Shown: positions 1 to 59,249 of the stretch, piece after piece
How positions within the stretch are numbered: the stretch's first letter is position 1
Layout of the letters: the number at the start of each line of letters is the position of its first letter
Assembly (NCBI RefSeq): GCF_040939455.1
Contig: NC_134119.1
Location: 260,501 to 324,500 of the forward strand
Direction: 5' to 3'
Origin: Microcebus murinus
Lineage: Eukaryota > Chordata > Mammalia > Primates > Cheirogaleidae
DNA length: 64,000 nucleotides
Position numbers and translations under genes: made by a program
Notes under the pieces: model-generated
The model's input: only the letters and a program-made list of their open reading frames with translations
What the model was told of the DNA's origin: nothing
Database searches by the model: none

Positions 1-42899
<42,899 letters not shown>

Positions 42900-42900
<1 letters not shown>

Positions 42901-44100
42901 GGGGAAACCCAAAACTGAGCCTTGGGCGTCCCTGCCTCCTGGGTGCTCTTGATGCATTCCCGAGGAGACCTGTGTGAAGAGAACCCACGGTCCCCTCCCT
43001 CTCTGAAACAGCCCGGCCTCCCACCCTGCCCTTAGGAGCGGCCCTGACCTGGGCAGGCGTGATGCCTTCCGCGCGGAGCTGCACACCTACCTAGTTGTGT
43101 ACAGCTCGTGTGTGGTGGTTGTAGGCACACTTGTCTGTGCGTGCGTCCTGTGTGCAGATGGCTGCCCTGCGCTTTTAGCACTCTGATTCTTGGGCCCCAA
43201 TTCAGGCGCCTGTCCCTGGAGGTAAACATGGGGACTCTGGCCAGACCACAAGCTCCCCCCACGCCCCCCACCATGCCTTGAACATTCTGGTGAGGGTTAG
43301 GGTAAGGGTTAGGGTTAGCCCAGCCACATCCCGGGCTCCTGGAGAGCTATTCGAAAATAAATGAATGCAGCCAGACCTGTCCGGGTGAGGGTACATGAAC
43401 ATGCTTGTCACAAGCATGTGGGTAAATTCTGTGTGTATTAGTGGGGTATGTGTACAGGGCAGATCACGTGGGCTCGTGTTTTGGGTGTACATGCATGACT
43501 GTATTCTGTGCATGCAATTCTGCATGTCTACATGCAGTTCTGCTCCTTCTGCTGTGAGACATCCGCCAGCCCTCACATACACGTGGGGAGAGCATCAGGC
43601 TCCTGGGCAGAGCAAGCAAAACTCAGCTGGTTGCAAGCCTGGCTTTCTGCGGGACCAGGCAACCACGTTTTTCCTGCCTCCAGCCCACCCAGCACTTCTC
43701 ACTGAGGTCCTCTGGCGGGACACATCCCTCCCGCCCTCCTGCTACAGCCTCCTTGAAGTTCTCTCTCCCACACTTTAATTTAGTGAGCACTGTGTCACCG
43801 CCCCTCCCCCCAGGCACTGAGCCAGATTCTGGGCTGCAGAGGGAAGGGGAATTCAAAGCCGGGGAGTAAGCAAAGGTGAAGCTGGCTCCTCTGGGGAAGC
43901 AGGTGCCATTTGAAGGAGAGACCTCCGGAGAGGTCTGGAGAAGGGCTGAATGAGTGAGTAAATTAATGAGGTAAGAGAACGGAGGGAAGCGTTTGGGAAG
44001 GGGTTAATCTGGCCCTTGGCCAGGACCCCGGTGAGTAGAAGGCTCAGGAGTAGGTAGGATGGCCCCCACACGCAGAGGGGACTGACAGTTCCTCACTTTC
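42900..44100. other. PRPF6-SAMD10 spacer
   Basis: Intergenic sequence between divergently transcribed genes. It contains TG-rich stretches near 43100-43560 and a short telomere-like array at 43291-43320. Otherwise I see no gene or SINE. Confidence 0.6.
43291..43320 (+). repeat. Short interstitial telomere-like array
   Basis: Reads 'tgagggttagggtaaggg' followed by 'ttagggttagcc': about four TTAGGG-type hexamers, two exact and the rest with single changes. Confidence 0.75.
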
Positions 44101-44439
44101 CCGGGTCAGAGCCCCCCACCCCCGCCGCAGGTGCACAGAGACACTCGTCCATCCGCGGAGTCCTGCCGAGGCGCGCATGGACACCCTTCGCCCTGGCAGA
44201 CACCCTTTGCACACGCAGACCCGCGCGCCACCGACACACCTCGGAGCTCCCGGAGCGCGCCCGGCACACAGGGCTCGGCGGCAGGTGCCTCGCCGCGCAG
44301 ACTCGCCGGCCGCGGGGACCGGCTCAGGCGCGGGGCCGGCTGGGGCGGGGCGGGGCGGCGGCGCGCGTTCCCCGCCGGCCACACCGGCCGCCCTGCACTC
44401 GGCGAGGGGCGTGTGCGCGGGCCTGGCACCGCGGGCCCC

Positions 44440-48700
<4,261 letters not shown>

Positions 48701-48929
48701 AAGGTGCTGGCTCTGGGAGGAGAGGTGTCCTGCACCTGCGGCCACCAGGGGGCAGTGGTGTCGTATCCTGAAGGGGGTGTCCTGCTAACCCCAGGACGTC
48801 ACCCGGGACAAGAGGCAGAGGCTTGAAAATGTGGGACCAAAAGCCAGATGGGTGGCACCCAGCACTGGGCACAACACCCAGACACACAGTGTGTGAGTTT
48901 CCTGGGTGGGGGCTGAACAAAGGGCCACA

Positions 48930-49325
48930 TGCTGGGTGGCTGGAAATAAGAGAAACTTACTCTCGCACAGTTCCAGAGGCCAAAAGTCCAAAATCTAGCA
49001 AGGCAGCGTGTCCCTGGGGCTTGAGGAGAGGATCCTTCCTTGCCCCTTCCAGCTTCTGCAGGCTGTCTGGGGACTCCTGGGCTCAAGGTTGTTCCAGTCT
49101 CTGTCTCTGTGGTCAATTGCTGCCTCCTGTTCTGTCTCTCTCAAATCTCCCTCTACCTCCTTCCTATAAGGGGACCTGGATGCAGGCCCACCTGGGTAAC
49201 ACAGGATGATCTCCTCGAGATACTTAATCACATCCAAAAGCCTTTTGTCCAAATAAGGTCCCACTCACAGGGATTTGACATGGACATCTGCTGGGAGCTC
49301 ACCATTCAGCAATGCCAGACATAAG
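48930..49325 (-). repeat. Old interspersed repeat, family not assigned
   Basis: Carries words typical of a common ancient repeat: 'cacagttccagaggccaaaa', 'gaggatccttccttgcccct', 'tccagcttctgcaggctg' and 'ccaaataaggtcccactcac'. I recognise the pattern but cannot assign a family or orientation with confidence. Confidence 0.5.
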
Positions 49326-49950
49326 AAACACTCAAGAGTGCAGCACACACGGTGACACACATATACATACACACAGCAGTCAGACACACAAATAAGAACA
49401 AAAACCACACGTAGGCACAAATGCACAGAGACACAATGACACTGACATCAACAAACCCCAATACACACACACAGGTGCCGTGGACAAGACAGACACAATG
49501 GAACCCTGACATACAGATGCAAAGATATATAGCAAAACCCCCCAAAAACAGATGTAACTACACAAACACAAATACTAACACGCAGACACACAATGACTTC
49601 CTAACATGTAGAAACACACTATATCATACAACACCATGGCATTTAGATACACACAGAAAACAATCACACTCTGACATACAGGTATTCACACACACAAACC
49701 GCCGACACCCTGACAGTCATGCCACAGCCTGGACACAGGTATGCTAAGATTCACTGCCCCACGCACCCTGAAGTCCACTCGCCTGGATACCGACACACAG
49801 ACAGGCATCAACCTCATCAAGCACAGAACACGCAGGCAACCCACCCTGTACCATGATGTCCAAACATGGGTACTGCTGAGCACACACCCACCCACAGACA
49901 CGGACATGTCCCGTATGTGTGTCAGTGTGCTAGACGTACAGGGGGAAAAC
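49325..49950. repeat. CA-rich degenerate repeat tract
   Basis: About 600 bp dominated by 'acacac', 'cacagacaca' and 'acaca' words with no fixed period. It looks like a decayed CA microsatellite or short-unit minisatellite. The open frames over it (His/Thr-rich, or Val/Cys-rich on the other strand) follow from composition. Confidence 0.7.
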
Positions 49951-51150
49951 TGACACGCTTGGACGCACCTCAGGATGTATACACTGACTCCCCCCTGCCT
50001 CGGAAATCCTGCTGTCCCAGGGAGGGGATGGTCAACAAGTGAAGGATGAGGTGAGGAACTGCCCCCTTCCTCCAGGGGCCCCCAGGCTGGCTCACAGCTT
50101 CTCTCTGGCTTAGATTTCTGAGGAAGTGGCCGACTCCTCGACAGACAGCCTGTTTCCATGCGAGTGCTCTGTGCCATCCTTGAGCAAAGCATGCCCCAAG
50201 GGTCCCTTCGGGAGAAGGCAAAAAACCTGCCCTGCGCCAAGCAGTGCAGTAGAGCTTGCTCCAGAGGGGGCAGGGCAGGGGACGGCTGGGCAGGAAGGGC
50301 CCCAGGAAGAAGGTGCACCTTGTAATTTCATTTCCCAACTCACAACATCCAACACACACCAGTGTCGGAGACTCCAGAGTGTTTGAGGAGTATAAAAAGA
50401 GGCCTTAGAAACTTAAAGTCAATTTTAATTTCAAAACTAATATATATACACGGTGAAAAAAAATTGATAGTATTGTGGGCACAAGATGAAAACCCAAAGT
50501 CTCCCTCACTCTTCCTTCCCAAGGCCCGAGTTCCTCCAGGGAGACGGGTGCTGTGAACAGGTACAAACAGCTCTCCTGGGGAGATGGCTCTCGTGGGTGG
50601 GTCCCTTGCCAGCTTCCTGTGGGGGGGTCTCCCAGAGAAACATGCTCTACCTCTTCCCTAGTGCCCCTTGGGGAGAAGCACACCCTTCTCCATTGCATCC
50701 TGTGGGGCCAGTGCCCCGTCACCCCCAGACCTTGGAGCCCAGACCTAACGGCAGTGCCCCTGGGCAACGTGGGGCTCTGGGGCAGAGAGGAGTGAGACAC
50801 TGGCTGCTGGTCTAGGGTTACCGCCTCCAAAGCTGGGAGAGGGCAATCCAATGGTCAGCGCCCCCAACAAAGCTCCAGGGCCTCAAGCTGCCCCAGCACT
50901 GCCAGGAGCCAGGCGATCCCCTGACAGTGGTCACAGGGCTAGCTGGAGCGGGGTCAGTCCTGCCCCGCGGGCCTATGGGCCCCAGGGCCAGGAGGCCAGG
51001 GTACCGGAGCACGTGGCCTCCCCTGCAGCACCTGCCCGGGGCCAGGACGCAGAGGCATCGGGTCACCACATTCCGTGCGCATCTGACTTTGGGTTGTGCC
51101 CAGAGTCCCTATCGTGCCTCAGTTTACCCCATTGTCCATAAAATGCCTCC
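49951..51150. other. SAMD10-ZNF512B spacer
   Basis: Mixed unique sequence. 50380-50480 is AT-rich ('aattttaatttcaaaactaatatatata') and may be an old repeat remnant. No exon recognised. Confidence 0.5.
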
Positions 51151-51950
51151 CGCCCTATGGGCAGCAGAACTGGCCGCTGTGGACTGGGGGAGGCCTGCCC
51201 GACAGAGGCGGCGGACCGGGGAGCCGGGCGGAGCAGGCCTGCCCGACGGGCCCCCTCCCCCAGACCCACCCCTCCCCGTCGCGGAGCAGCGGCAGGAATA
51301 CCGCGAGAGTTCGCCCCCCTCCCCCCCACAGTAAAACTGTCAAAGGTGGGAGGGGCGGGAGCGCGCATGTGCGCAGCGCGGCGCGCAGCCTGCGCCGCCC
51401 GGACCCCGCGCCCCGCGCCCCGGCCCCGGCCCGGCCCCGGCCCGGCCGCAGCCCCGCTGCGCGCCGCAGGTAAGCGCCCGGCCGCGCCCCGCCCGGCCCC
51501 GCCGCCGCCCCGCGGCCGCGCCCGCCCCGGCCCCGCGCAGGCCGAGGGCCCGCCCGCGCCCCCCCGCGCCCCGCCGCCCGGACCCCGCGCCGCGCCCCGC
51601 GCCGACGCCGTCTTCCCGCCTCCTCCTTCTCCAGAAAAAGTCGCCATTTTGGTTCACTGCTTCGCCCCCCCGCCGGCGGCCCTTCCGGGGCCAGGCCGCG
51701 GCCCGCGCCTGCACCCGCCGCAGGTGACAGGTGGGTGGCGCGGCCGGCCTCGGGGCGCGTCCCGGCCGCCGCGTCCGCGCGCCGGGCCTGGGCCCGGGTC
51801 CCCGGCGGAGCGGCCTTCGCCGCGGCCTCGCCGCCGGCCTCTCGCGCGGTCGGCGCGGGCTCCTCCCTCGAGGGTTTGCGACCCTGCGGGTCCCCGGGCG
51901 GGGGACGCCCCTTCTCGTCCTCGTGCGCGAGCCACTGGCCGCGTTGGAAG
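51150..51950 (+). promoter_or_regulatory. ZNF512B: ZNF512B CpG-island promoter and probable noncoding first exon
   Basis: About 800 bp of extremely CpG-rich sequence. A consensus splice donor, 'cgcag|gtaagcg', lies at 51469/51470 and would end a noncoding exon that joins the exon beginning at 53263. 'gtcgccattttgg' at about 51639-51651 matches the YY1 core (GCCATnTT). Further donor-like sequence at about 51722-51732 allows an alternative first exon. Inferred; needs transcript data. Confidence 0.6.
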
Positions 51951-53285
51951 GAGGGTCCCTGCCTCCCAGGCCAGCCCCTACTCTGAATTCCGTGCCCAGG
52001 CTTCAGGGAAGTGGAGGGGGCGCTCGGCGGGCACCTGCACGGCAGGCCACTGGGGCCGTCAGAGTCTCCTTTCAAACTTGCAAAGTGAGGACTTCAGAGA
52101 ACTTTGTGTCCTGGGACCCTTCCTCTCCCCAAGCCGAGGACATGGTATCCCCCTTGGCAGTGGGCAGTGACTGTCCTGACCTCCGACCTTGGCCCTCTGG
52201 CCCTCCTGGACACAGCAGCCCCTTCCCCTCTCCTCTGATCCAAGTTAATTGGAAACTACCAGGAAGGGGTTGTTGGCTCGCGTGACCCTTACCCTGCTTC
52301 CTGGGACCACCCCCTTCTGTGGCTTGGGGTACTGCTGTGGGAGGGTCCAGCAGGGCTAAGCCTGGAGTCCCTCTGCTCCCCAGTTCTCTGGGGGTGCCAC
52401 CTCCAGCAGGGCAGGCCAGAGAGGCCCAGCCTTGAGCAGCAGGGTGTTCTCTCTGCCCAGGGCCCAGTGGACTCTGGAGCTGGGCCTTCACTGCCTGTGC
52501 CCACCGTGGCTTGTCTGCTGCAGTGGTGCCGGTGCGTCTACAGGCCGGGACGGAGAGGCTCTTAGGAGTGGAGGTGGGGGGAGGTCAGCCAGCCGGAGTG
52601 GCCGAGGGCTAAGCAAGAGGTCTCCGCCGGAGACCAGGTCGGGTGGGAAGGTCCAGCCCGCACAGGGACCAGAGCTGGGCGTGGTGGGGTCCTCAGTCTG
52701 CCCACTGGGGAGTGGGCCGGGGGCCCACCCTGGCTGTTTTCCCTCTGTGTCTGGGGAGGAGAATCCAGGGATGCCCCCCAGGTAGGTTGGCATTGCATCA
52801 GGTCTGGATGGGAAGAGGGGAGGGTCGTGTGGGAGAAGGTGTCCCCTGGTGTTAGGGCAGCGTGGGAGCCAGCGGCCATCCCTGGTTTCATAATTGGCCC
52901 CTAGAGGGATGTTGTCAGCCTCCTTCCTCCTGCACAAGTCACCTCTCCTGGGGACACCCCCTGCCCAGCACAGGGAACGGGGTGCGTAATCCTCAGCACC
53001 CTTTGGGACTGTATGTCTGAGACAGAGCGAGTCTGTTGAAGCTGTCAAGGGTCTTGGGACAGGATTAGGTGCTTCCAAACTTATCATGTCTCTTGGGAGT
53101 CCTTGGCTGTGCAGCTCCTTCCCTAAATTGCAAGCCCCTATCCCTTTCCTTCCTGTGTGACCAAAGCCACAGGAGGGCAGGCTGCCCGTCGCTGGCCAGA
53201 GAGAGGGCCTGTCCAGGGAAGCTCCACCGCATGTCCCGAGTCAGGTCTGTTTGGCCTTACAGGTTTGTCCACTTGCTCCGAAGAG

Positions 53286-56200
53286 ATGACGGATCCCTTC
53301 TGCATTGGAGGTGGCCGTCGGCTCCAGGGGTCCAACAGGAGTGGACCCGGGAAGGATGGTGGCCGGAAGGAAGTCCGACTTCCTATGCTGCATGACCCAC
53401 CGAAGCTGGGTAAGAGGCGTCAGGGTCAAAACGGGTTCTAGACGATCATGGGCAGCAAGTGGTAGGAGTGGGCCACCTTGCCGGGCATCCAGTCCCAGGA
53501 CACCCAGCCAGGCATTTGAGTTCCTGAGGGCCTTTCCAGGGTGGTGACTGTCTTTGACATAGCCCAGGGCCTAGGGTTCTTGTCCTCAGCTGGCCATGCC
53601 CTCCCCGCTGTACCTGGGTACCTGGAAAACAAGGCTCACTCTGGACCCCAGCAGCCCCCGGGGTGGCAGGCACAGCCACCGAGCCCAGCGTGTTGTGTGC
53701 TGCAGGAATGCCGGTGGTCCGCAGTGGACAGACAGTGCCTGGCCAAGCCTCGCTCTGCTTTGACCCGGGAAGTCCAACCAGCGACAAGATGGAAGGGAAG
53801 AAAAAGGGGCGTCCAAAAGCTGAGAATCAGGCTCTCCGAGACATTCCTGTGAGCTCCCTGAGGGCTGGGGGAGGCATGCTGAGGTCTCCCGTCCAGGCCA
53901 CTGCTCTGCGCTCATTCGCCCTCGGCACATAAGACACCAACTCCATGCCTCGGGGTGTGGGCACTGGCCTGGCAGGCTTCACGTGGCTGACGTGCTGTGA
54001 AGTCCTAGCGGGTCACGTTGGTGGGGCTCGTAGAACAGGTCTGGGGCATGGCCACTGCGTAGGTGGCTTGAATTCTGGCTGCGTTCCCGAGGCCAAGAGG
54101 CTTGTGTGGGGTGTGTGCCCTGCAGGCCCTGGGAGGGCTCGGGGTCTGGGGCGTGGGTGGGCTGAGCCCTCGGGGTTGGCAGCATGGCCTTTCCTCACAC
54201 CCAGCTCTCCCTGATGAACCAGTGGAAAGATGAATTCAAGGCACACTCAAGAGTGAAGTGTCCAAACTCAGGGTGCTGGCTGGAGTTCCCCAGCATCTAT
54301 GGGCTCAAGTACCACTACCAGCGGTGCCAAGGGGTAAGGGACTGGGGGTTGGGGAGCAAGAGGCCAGGGGGTGTGTCTGGGCAGAGGCCCCCGGGGCCCC
54401 GGCCCACACCTGCCCTCCCTGCCCAGGGCGCCATCTCAGATAGGCTGGCCTTCCCCTGCCCCTTCTGCGAGGCTGCCTTCACCTCCAAGACCCAGCTGGA
54501 GAAACACCGGATCTGGAACCACATGGACCGACCCCTGCCTGCCCCCAAGCCTGGGCCAGTCAGCCGGCCGGTCTCCATCAGCCGGCCGGTTGGGGTCAGC
54601 AAGCCCATTGGTGTGAGCAAGCCCGTCACCATCGGCAAACCCGTGGGCGTCAGCAAACCCATCGGCATCAGCAAGCCTGTCACAGCCAGCAGGCCTGTCC
54701 CTGTCACCAAGCCTGTCACGGTCAGCAGGCCCATCCCGGTCACCAAGGCCATGCCAGTCACTAGGCCTGTGCCAGTCACCAAGCCCGTGCCAGTCACCAA
54801 GCCCATACCGGTCACCAAGTCTGTGCCGGTCACCAAACCCGTGCCGGTCACCAAACCCGTGCCAGTCACCAAGTCCGTGCCAGTCACCAAATCCATTCCG
54901 GTCACAAAACTTGTGACAGTTACGAAACCCGTGCCGGTCACCAAGCCCGTGACGGTCAGCAGGCCCATCGTGGTCACCAAGCCCGTGACGGTCAGCAGGC
55001 CGATTGCCATCAGCAGACACACGCCACCGTGCAAAATGGTGCTGCTGACCAAGTCTGAGAACAAAGCACCTCGCACCACAGGGAGGAACAGCGGTAAGAA
55101 AAGGTATGGGAGCTCGTTCCAGGCTGGGGCGCTCCTTGGCCGTGGCTTGGGGAAACGGGGCCCAGAGTCAGGCCTTCCCCTCACCTGCTCCCTGCAGGGC
55201 TGCCGACACCCTGGACACCTGCCCCATCCCACCCAAGCTGGCGAGGTCGGAGAACGGGGAGTACGGCCCATCCACCGTGGGCCAGAGCTCGGCCTTCCAG
55301 CTGAGCTCGGACCCCAGCAGTGGCCCCGTGTTGCTGGGCAGCAGGCCCTCGGGGGGCAAGGAGGCTCTGCGGGCGGCAGGCCCCGCGTCCCTGCCGGAGG
55401 AGGACCCAGAGCGCACAAGGCACAGTAAGAGGGCCCTGGGGGCAGCCGCCGGGCCGGGCCCCAGCCTCCTGATGGTTATTTGACCAGAATCTCGGCTCTT
55501 CTTTCTCTCCCCGAGTCAGGAAGGAAACAGAAAACACCGAAGAAGTTTACAGGGGAGCAGCCATCCATTTCAGGGACTTTTGGGCTCAAAGGTGAGACGC
55601 AGTGGGCATCTCCAGGGTTGCGTGTGTACCCCTCACACGCGTGCTGGCTGCCTCAGACCCCCCCCCGCTGCGTGTACACAGGCCTGGTCAAAGCGGAGGA
55701 CAAGGCCCGAGTCCACCGCTCCAAGAAGCAGGAGGGGCTCGGCCCTGAGGACTCGCGGAAGAAAGTTCCGGCCCCCGTCACTGTCAGCAAGGAGGCACCG
55801 GCACCCACGGCCCACCCAGCCCCAGGTAGGGGCTGCCCGGCCCGCGGTGGAGGAATGGGGGACGGGTGTGGACCCTGGACCCTGAGCGAGGCGTGCGGGG
55901 CGTCCGGGAGCGCCCCAGCCCCTGAGGCCCGGCCCCGCCCCGCAGGTGGCCCTGAGGAGCAGTGGCAGCGGGCCATCCATGAGCGGGGGGAGGCCGTGTG
56001 CCCCACCTGCAGCGTGGTCACCCGCAAGACCCTCGTGGGACTCAAGAAGCACATGGAGGTGTGCCAGAAGGTAAGGCTGCCTCGGGAGGGGCCGGGAGGG
56101 GGACCCCCGGGACCTCAGGCCCGACTCTCACAGCCAGGCTGCGTCTCAGCTGCAGGACGCACTCAAGTGCCAGCACTGCAGGAAGCAGTTCAAGTCCAAA

Positions 56201-59200
56201 GCGGGTCTCAACTACCACACCATGGCGGAGCACAGCGCCAAGGTACCCGCCTGGCTCCCAGCCCCTCCCGCTGACCTCCAACTCCTCCCCCTGCCCCACT
56301 GCAGCCCCTCCCCCCAACCTCAGACAGCCCCTCCCCCCATGCCCAACCTTGGACGCTGGTGGCCCCATCCCGGGCAGGGCCGGCCCGTGGTGGAGGGTAC
56401 TGAGGCTCACCCATCCCCAGCCCTCCGACGCTGAGGCCTCCGAGGGGGGCGAGCAGGAGGAGCGGGAGCGGCTGCGCAAGGTGCTGAAGCAGATGGGACG
56501 GCTGCGCTGCCCCCAGGAGGTCAGTGGAGGGGCCCCCACGCAGCCCGGGGCTGGCGCTGTGCTGGCCGCCTGCCTGACCTCTGGCCCCTGGACCCCCAGG
56601 GCTGCGGGGCCGCCTTCTCCAGCCTCATGGGGTACCAGTACCACCAGCGGCGCTGCGGGAAGCCGCCCTGCGAGGTGGACAGCCCCTCCTTCCCCTGCGC
56701 CCACTGCGGCAAGACCTACCGCTCCAAGGCTGGCCACGACTACCACATGCGCTCCGAGCACACGGCCCCGGTGAGTAGTCCGCGGCCCCCCGAGTCCTCG
56801 TGGCTCGCATGTGGCCTGTGCCGTGACTCATGTTCTTTCCTGTCCGCCGCACGTGTGTTCCCATGTCCCTTGGGTGCTGAGCGTGTGTGTGCATGTGCTG
56901 CCTGATACATACGTTCTCCGTCCCTCCCTGCGGGAGACGTGTCCCAGTGGGTGGGAGCCAGGGACCCTGGTGCCTCTGTTCCCTCGGGCTGCCTGTGTCC
57001 CCCGTGTCCCCAACGTACTTGCATGCCTCCTGGCCCCAGTCCGTACGCCACGCTGGCCCTGCCTCTCGTGGCCTTTGCTTGTGGCTCACGCTGGCCTCTG
57101 TGCCCTCCTGTCCTCCAGCCCCCCGAGGACCCCACACACAAGCCCCCCGAGGCGGAGGACCTGCTGGGCGTGGAGCGGACCCCGAGTGGCCGCATCCGCC
57201 GCACGTCGGCCCAGGTGGCCGTGTTCCACCTGCAGGAGATCGCAGAGGACGAGCTGGCCCGGGACTGGACCAGGCGGCGCATGAAGGATGACCTCGTGCC
57301 CGAGACCGCGAGGGTGAGCCGCCCGCCCCAGCGCTGGCGCGGGGCAGTGGGCCACGGTCATGCCATCCGTGGTCTCTGGGCGGGATGTGCCTCTCCCAGA
57401 GTTGGCTGTGGCAGCCATCCCGGGACCCAGGCCAGCTGCCCCCGAGGCGTGGCGCTCTTAGAGCAGCCGGGGCGTCCTCGGCCTCGGGCTCACCCTGGCA
57501 CCGCCTGACTCCACAGCTCAACTACACGCGGCCGGGCCTCCCCACGCTGAACCCCCAGCTGCTGGAGGCGTGGAAGAGCGAGGTGAAGGAGAAGGGCCAC
57601 GTCAACTGCCCCAACGACGTGAGCTGGGGCACACGGGGGCGTGGGGACACGGCTGGGGGACAGAGAGCCGGGGATGACCCCTGGGCAGGAGACCCGTTGG
57701 GAGGTGACCAGCCACTTCTGGCCCTGGGCCCTTGCGGGGTCTTCAGAGGGACCCTCCTCAGCAGAGGGGGCCTTGACCTCAGGTCCTACATGGCCAGCCT
57801 GCCCACTCCCAGGACTTCCGGGGTCAAGCGCTCCCACTGCCCCAAAGAGGCCTCAGTGCTCCCCCGGGCTAGAGCAGGGGTCCGTGTCTGTGTGGGGTGC
57901 CCACCTGGCGGGCCCTCACCCGCTGCCTCCCCCGCAGTGCTGCGAAGCCATCTACTCCAGCGTGTCTGGACTCAAGGCCCACCTCGCCAGCTGCAGCAAG
58001 GTCAGCTCTGGGCCCCCCCAGCCGGGCAAGGTCCTTGGTGCTCCCACCCAACCCCTCGGGGGTCTCCACCCTGTTCCCCCGTAGAGCTGCCTCTTCCATG
58101 AGCCCAGAGACCGGCCAGTGGTTGTTGGCCAGCCTAGGACACCTCCTGTCCCCCAGCCACCAGTCAGCGGGTCCCAAGTCCTGCCCTCAGGCCTTGGTCT
58201 GAGCGGGTGTGGGTGGTCACCGTGCCCAGCGTGGAGGGCACACTGGCTCGGGATAAGGGACCCTTGGCCAAGGTCCACAGCCCTTCCCCAGGGCAGTCAC
58301 CTCTTAACCCTCTCCTCACCCCCACCCGCTGCGGCAGGGTGACTTGCTGGCCTCCTCAGCACCTGTCCCAGCGTCCTTTTTCATTGGCTGCGCTGCCCCT
58401 GTAGCTACAGGGTAGGGGCTTAGGACAGATCTAGATGCTTTGGGGCCTCCAAGGGTGGGGGCGGGTCTGACCTTTGGGGACCGGACTGCCCGTGTGTTGC
58501 AGGGGGACCACCTGGTGGGGAAGTACCGGTGTCTCCTGTGTCCAAAGGAGTTCAGCTCCGAGAGTGGCGTTAAATACCACATCCTCAAGACCCACGCAGA
58601 GGTGTGAGAGCCATTGCCAGCCTGGCGGCTGGCGGGGCTGCTCCAGGAGGGCCTTGGGCCAGGGTTGGGTGGTGGGGGGGCGCTGTGGCCTGCGTGGTGT
58701 GTGCCTGAGCGAGTGACTGGCGTTGGGAAATCCAGTGGTCTCCTCAACTCGGCATCTTGCCGTCCTGGAGACAGGAGAGCTGAGAGGTGTGGCTGCACCC
58801 CACAAGGCACCCCAAACGGGAGCCCCCCTCTGGTGGGTGCCAGCCCCTCGGTCACCTCGTAGCAGTTGCCTGACTGGCTCCGGAGGCTGCTGGGTCTGCA
58901 GCTTTGGGGCGAGGGCGTGGACTCTGGGGTCACACCTGGCTCAGGTGCTCAGGATCTTCCTGTCCCCAGGTCTTCATCGCCACCTTTCTCTCCCTAGAAC
59001 TGGTTCCGTACCTCATCAGACCCACCTCCCAAACACAAGAGCCAGGACTCGGTGGTGCCCAAGAAGGAGAAGAAGAAAAACCTGGCCGGCGGCAAGAAGC
59101 GGGGCCGCAAGCCCAAGGAGCGGCCCCCAGAGGAGCCGGTGCCCAAGCTGCCCCCCCGCCGGGACGACTGGCCCCTAGGGTGCAGAGACAAGGGGGCCCG

Positions 59201-59249
59201 TGGCACTGCTGGCCGGAAGGGGGGAGCTGGCAAAGCACCTGAAAAGTGA
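53286..59249 (+). CDS. ZNF512B: ZNF512B, multi-zinc-finger chromatin repressor
   Basis: Sixteen coding exons with consistent phase: 53286-53409, 53706-53848, 54205-54333, 54427-55103, 55198-55424, 55520-55591, 55682-55825, 55946-56070, 56150-56242, 56421-56519, 56600-56770, 57119-57313, 57517-57618, 57938-58000, 58503-58601, 58998-59249. They give 904 aa ([10 protein letters not shown] to GKAPEK). C2H2 or C2HC fingers use C108/C113/H126/C130, C143/C146/H159/H164, C524/C527/H541/C545, C554/C557/H570/H575, C608/C613/H626/C630, C644/C647/H660/H665, C764/C769/H782/C786 and C798/C801/H814/H819. Residues 178-327 are 25 hexapeptides. RRKQKTP (434-440) matches the NuRD (RBBP4/7)-binding motif reported for this protein. 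Basic GRPK- and GRKPK-type patches near both ends may contact DNA. Nuclear. The acceptor at 53263 leaves a 23 nt 5' UTR in the first coding exon. Human is about 892 aa by memory. Confidence 0.96.
54427..55103 (+). CDS. ZNF512B: ZNF512B exon 4 with 25-fold Ser/Thr-Lys-Pro-Val hexapeptide repeat
   Basis: The exon first encodes a C2H2 finger (C143 to H164), then from 54562 to 55011 exactly 450 bp encode 25 consecutive six-residue units of the form (S/T)(K/R)PVxV, such as TKPVPV, SKPIGV and SRPIAI. The 18 bp DNA unit is a coding minisatellite ('ccggtcaccaagcccgtg' and variants). Lys/Arg and Pro recur every six residues, predicting an extended basic linker between the two groups of zinc fingers. 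The repeat keeps the opposite strand open too; that antisense frame is not a gene. Confidence 0.95.

Noticed and set aside
51155..52170. Long Pro/Arg/Ala-rich frames on both strands across the ZNF512B CpG island
   Set aside because: Open because of base composition; no conserved domain, and the region fits a promoter with a noncoding exon.
54315..55418. A 367-codon antisense frame over ZNF512B exon 4
   Set aside because: It is the mirror of the 18 bp coding repeat, which keeps the opposite strand open. The sense frame has splice sites, zinc fingers and family match.
55106..56274. Long plus-strand frames spanning ZNF512B introns
   Set aside because: They contain true exon pieces joined by GC-rich intron; splice signals and phase support the spliced model.
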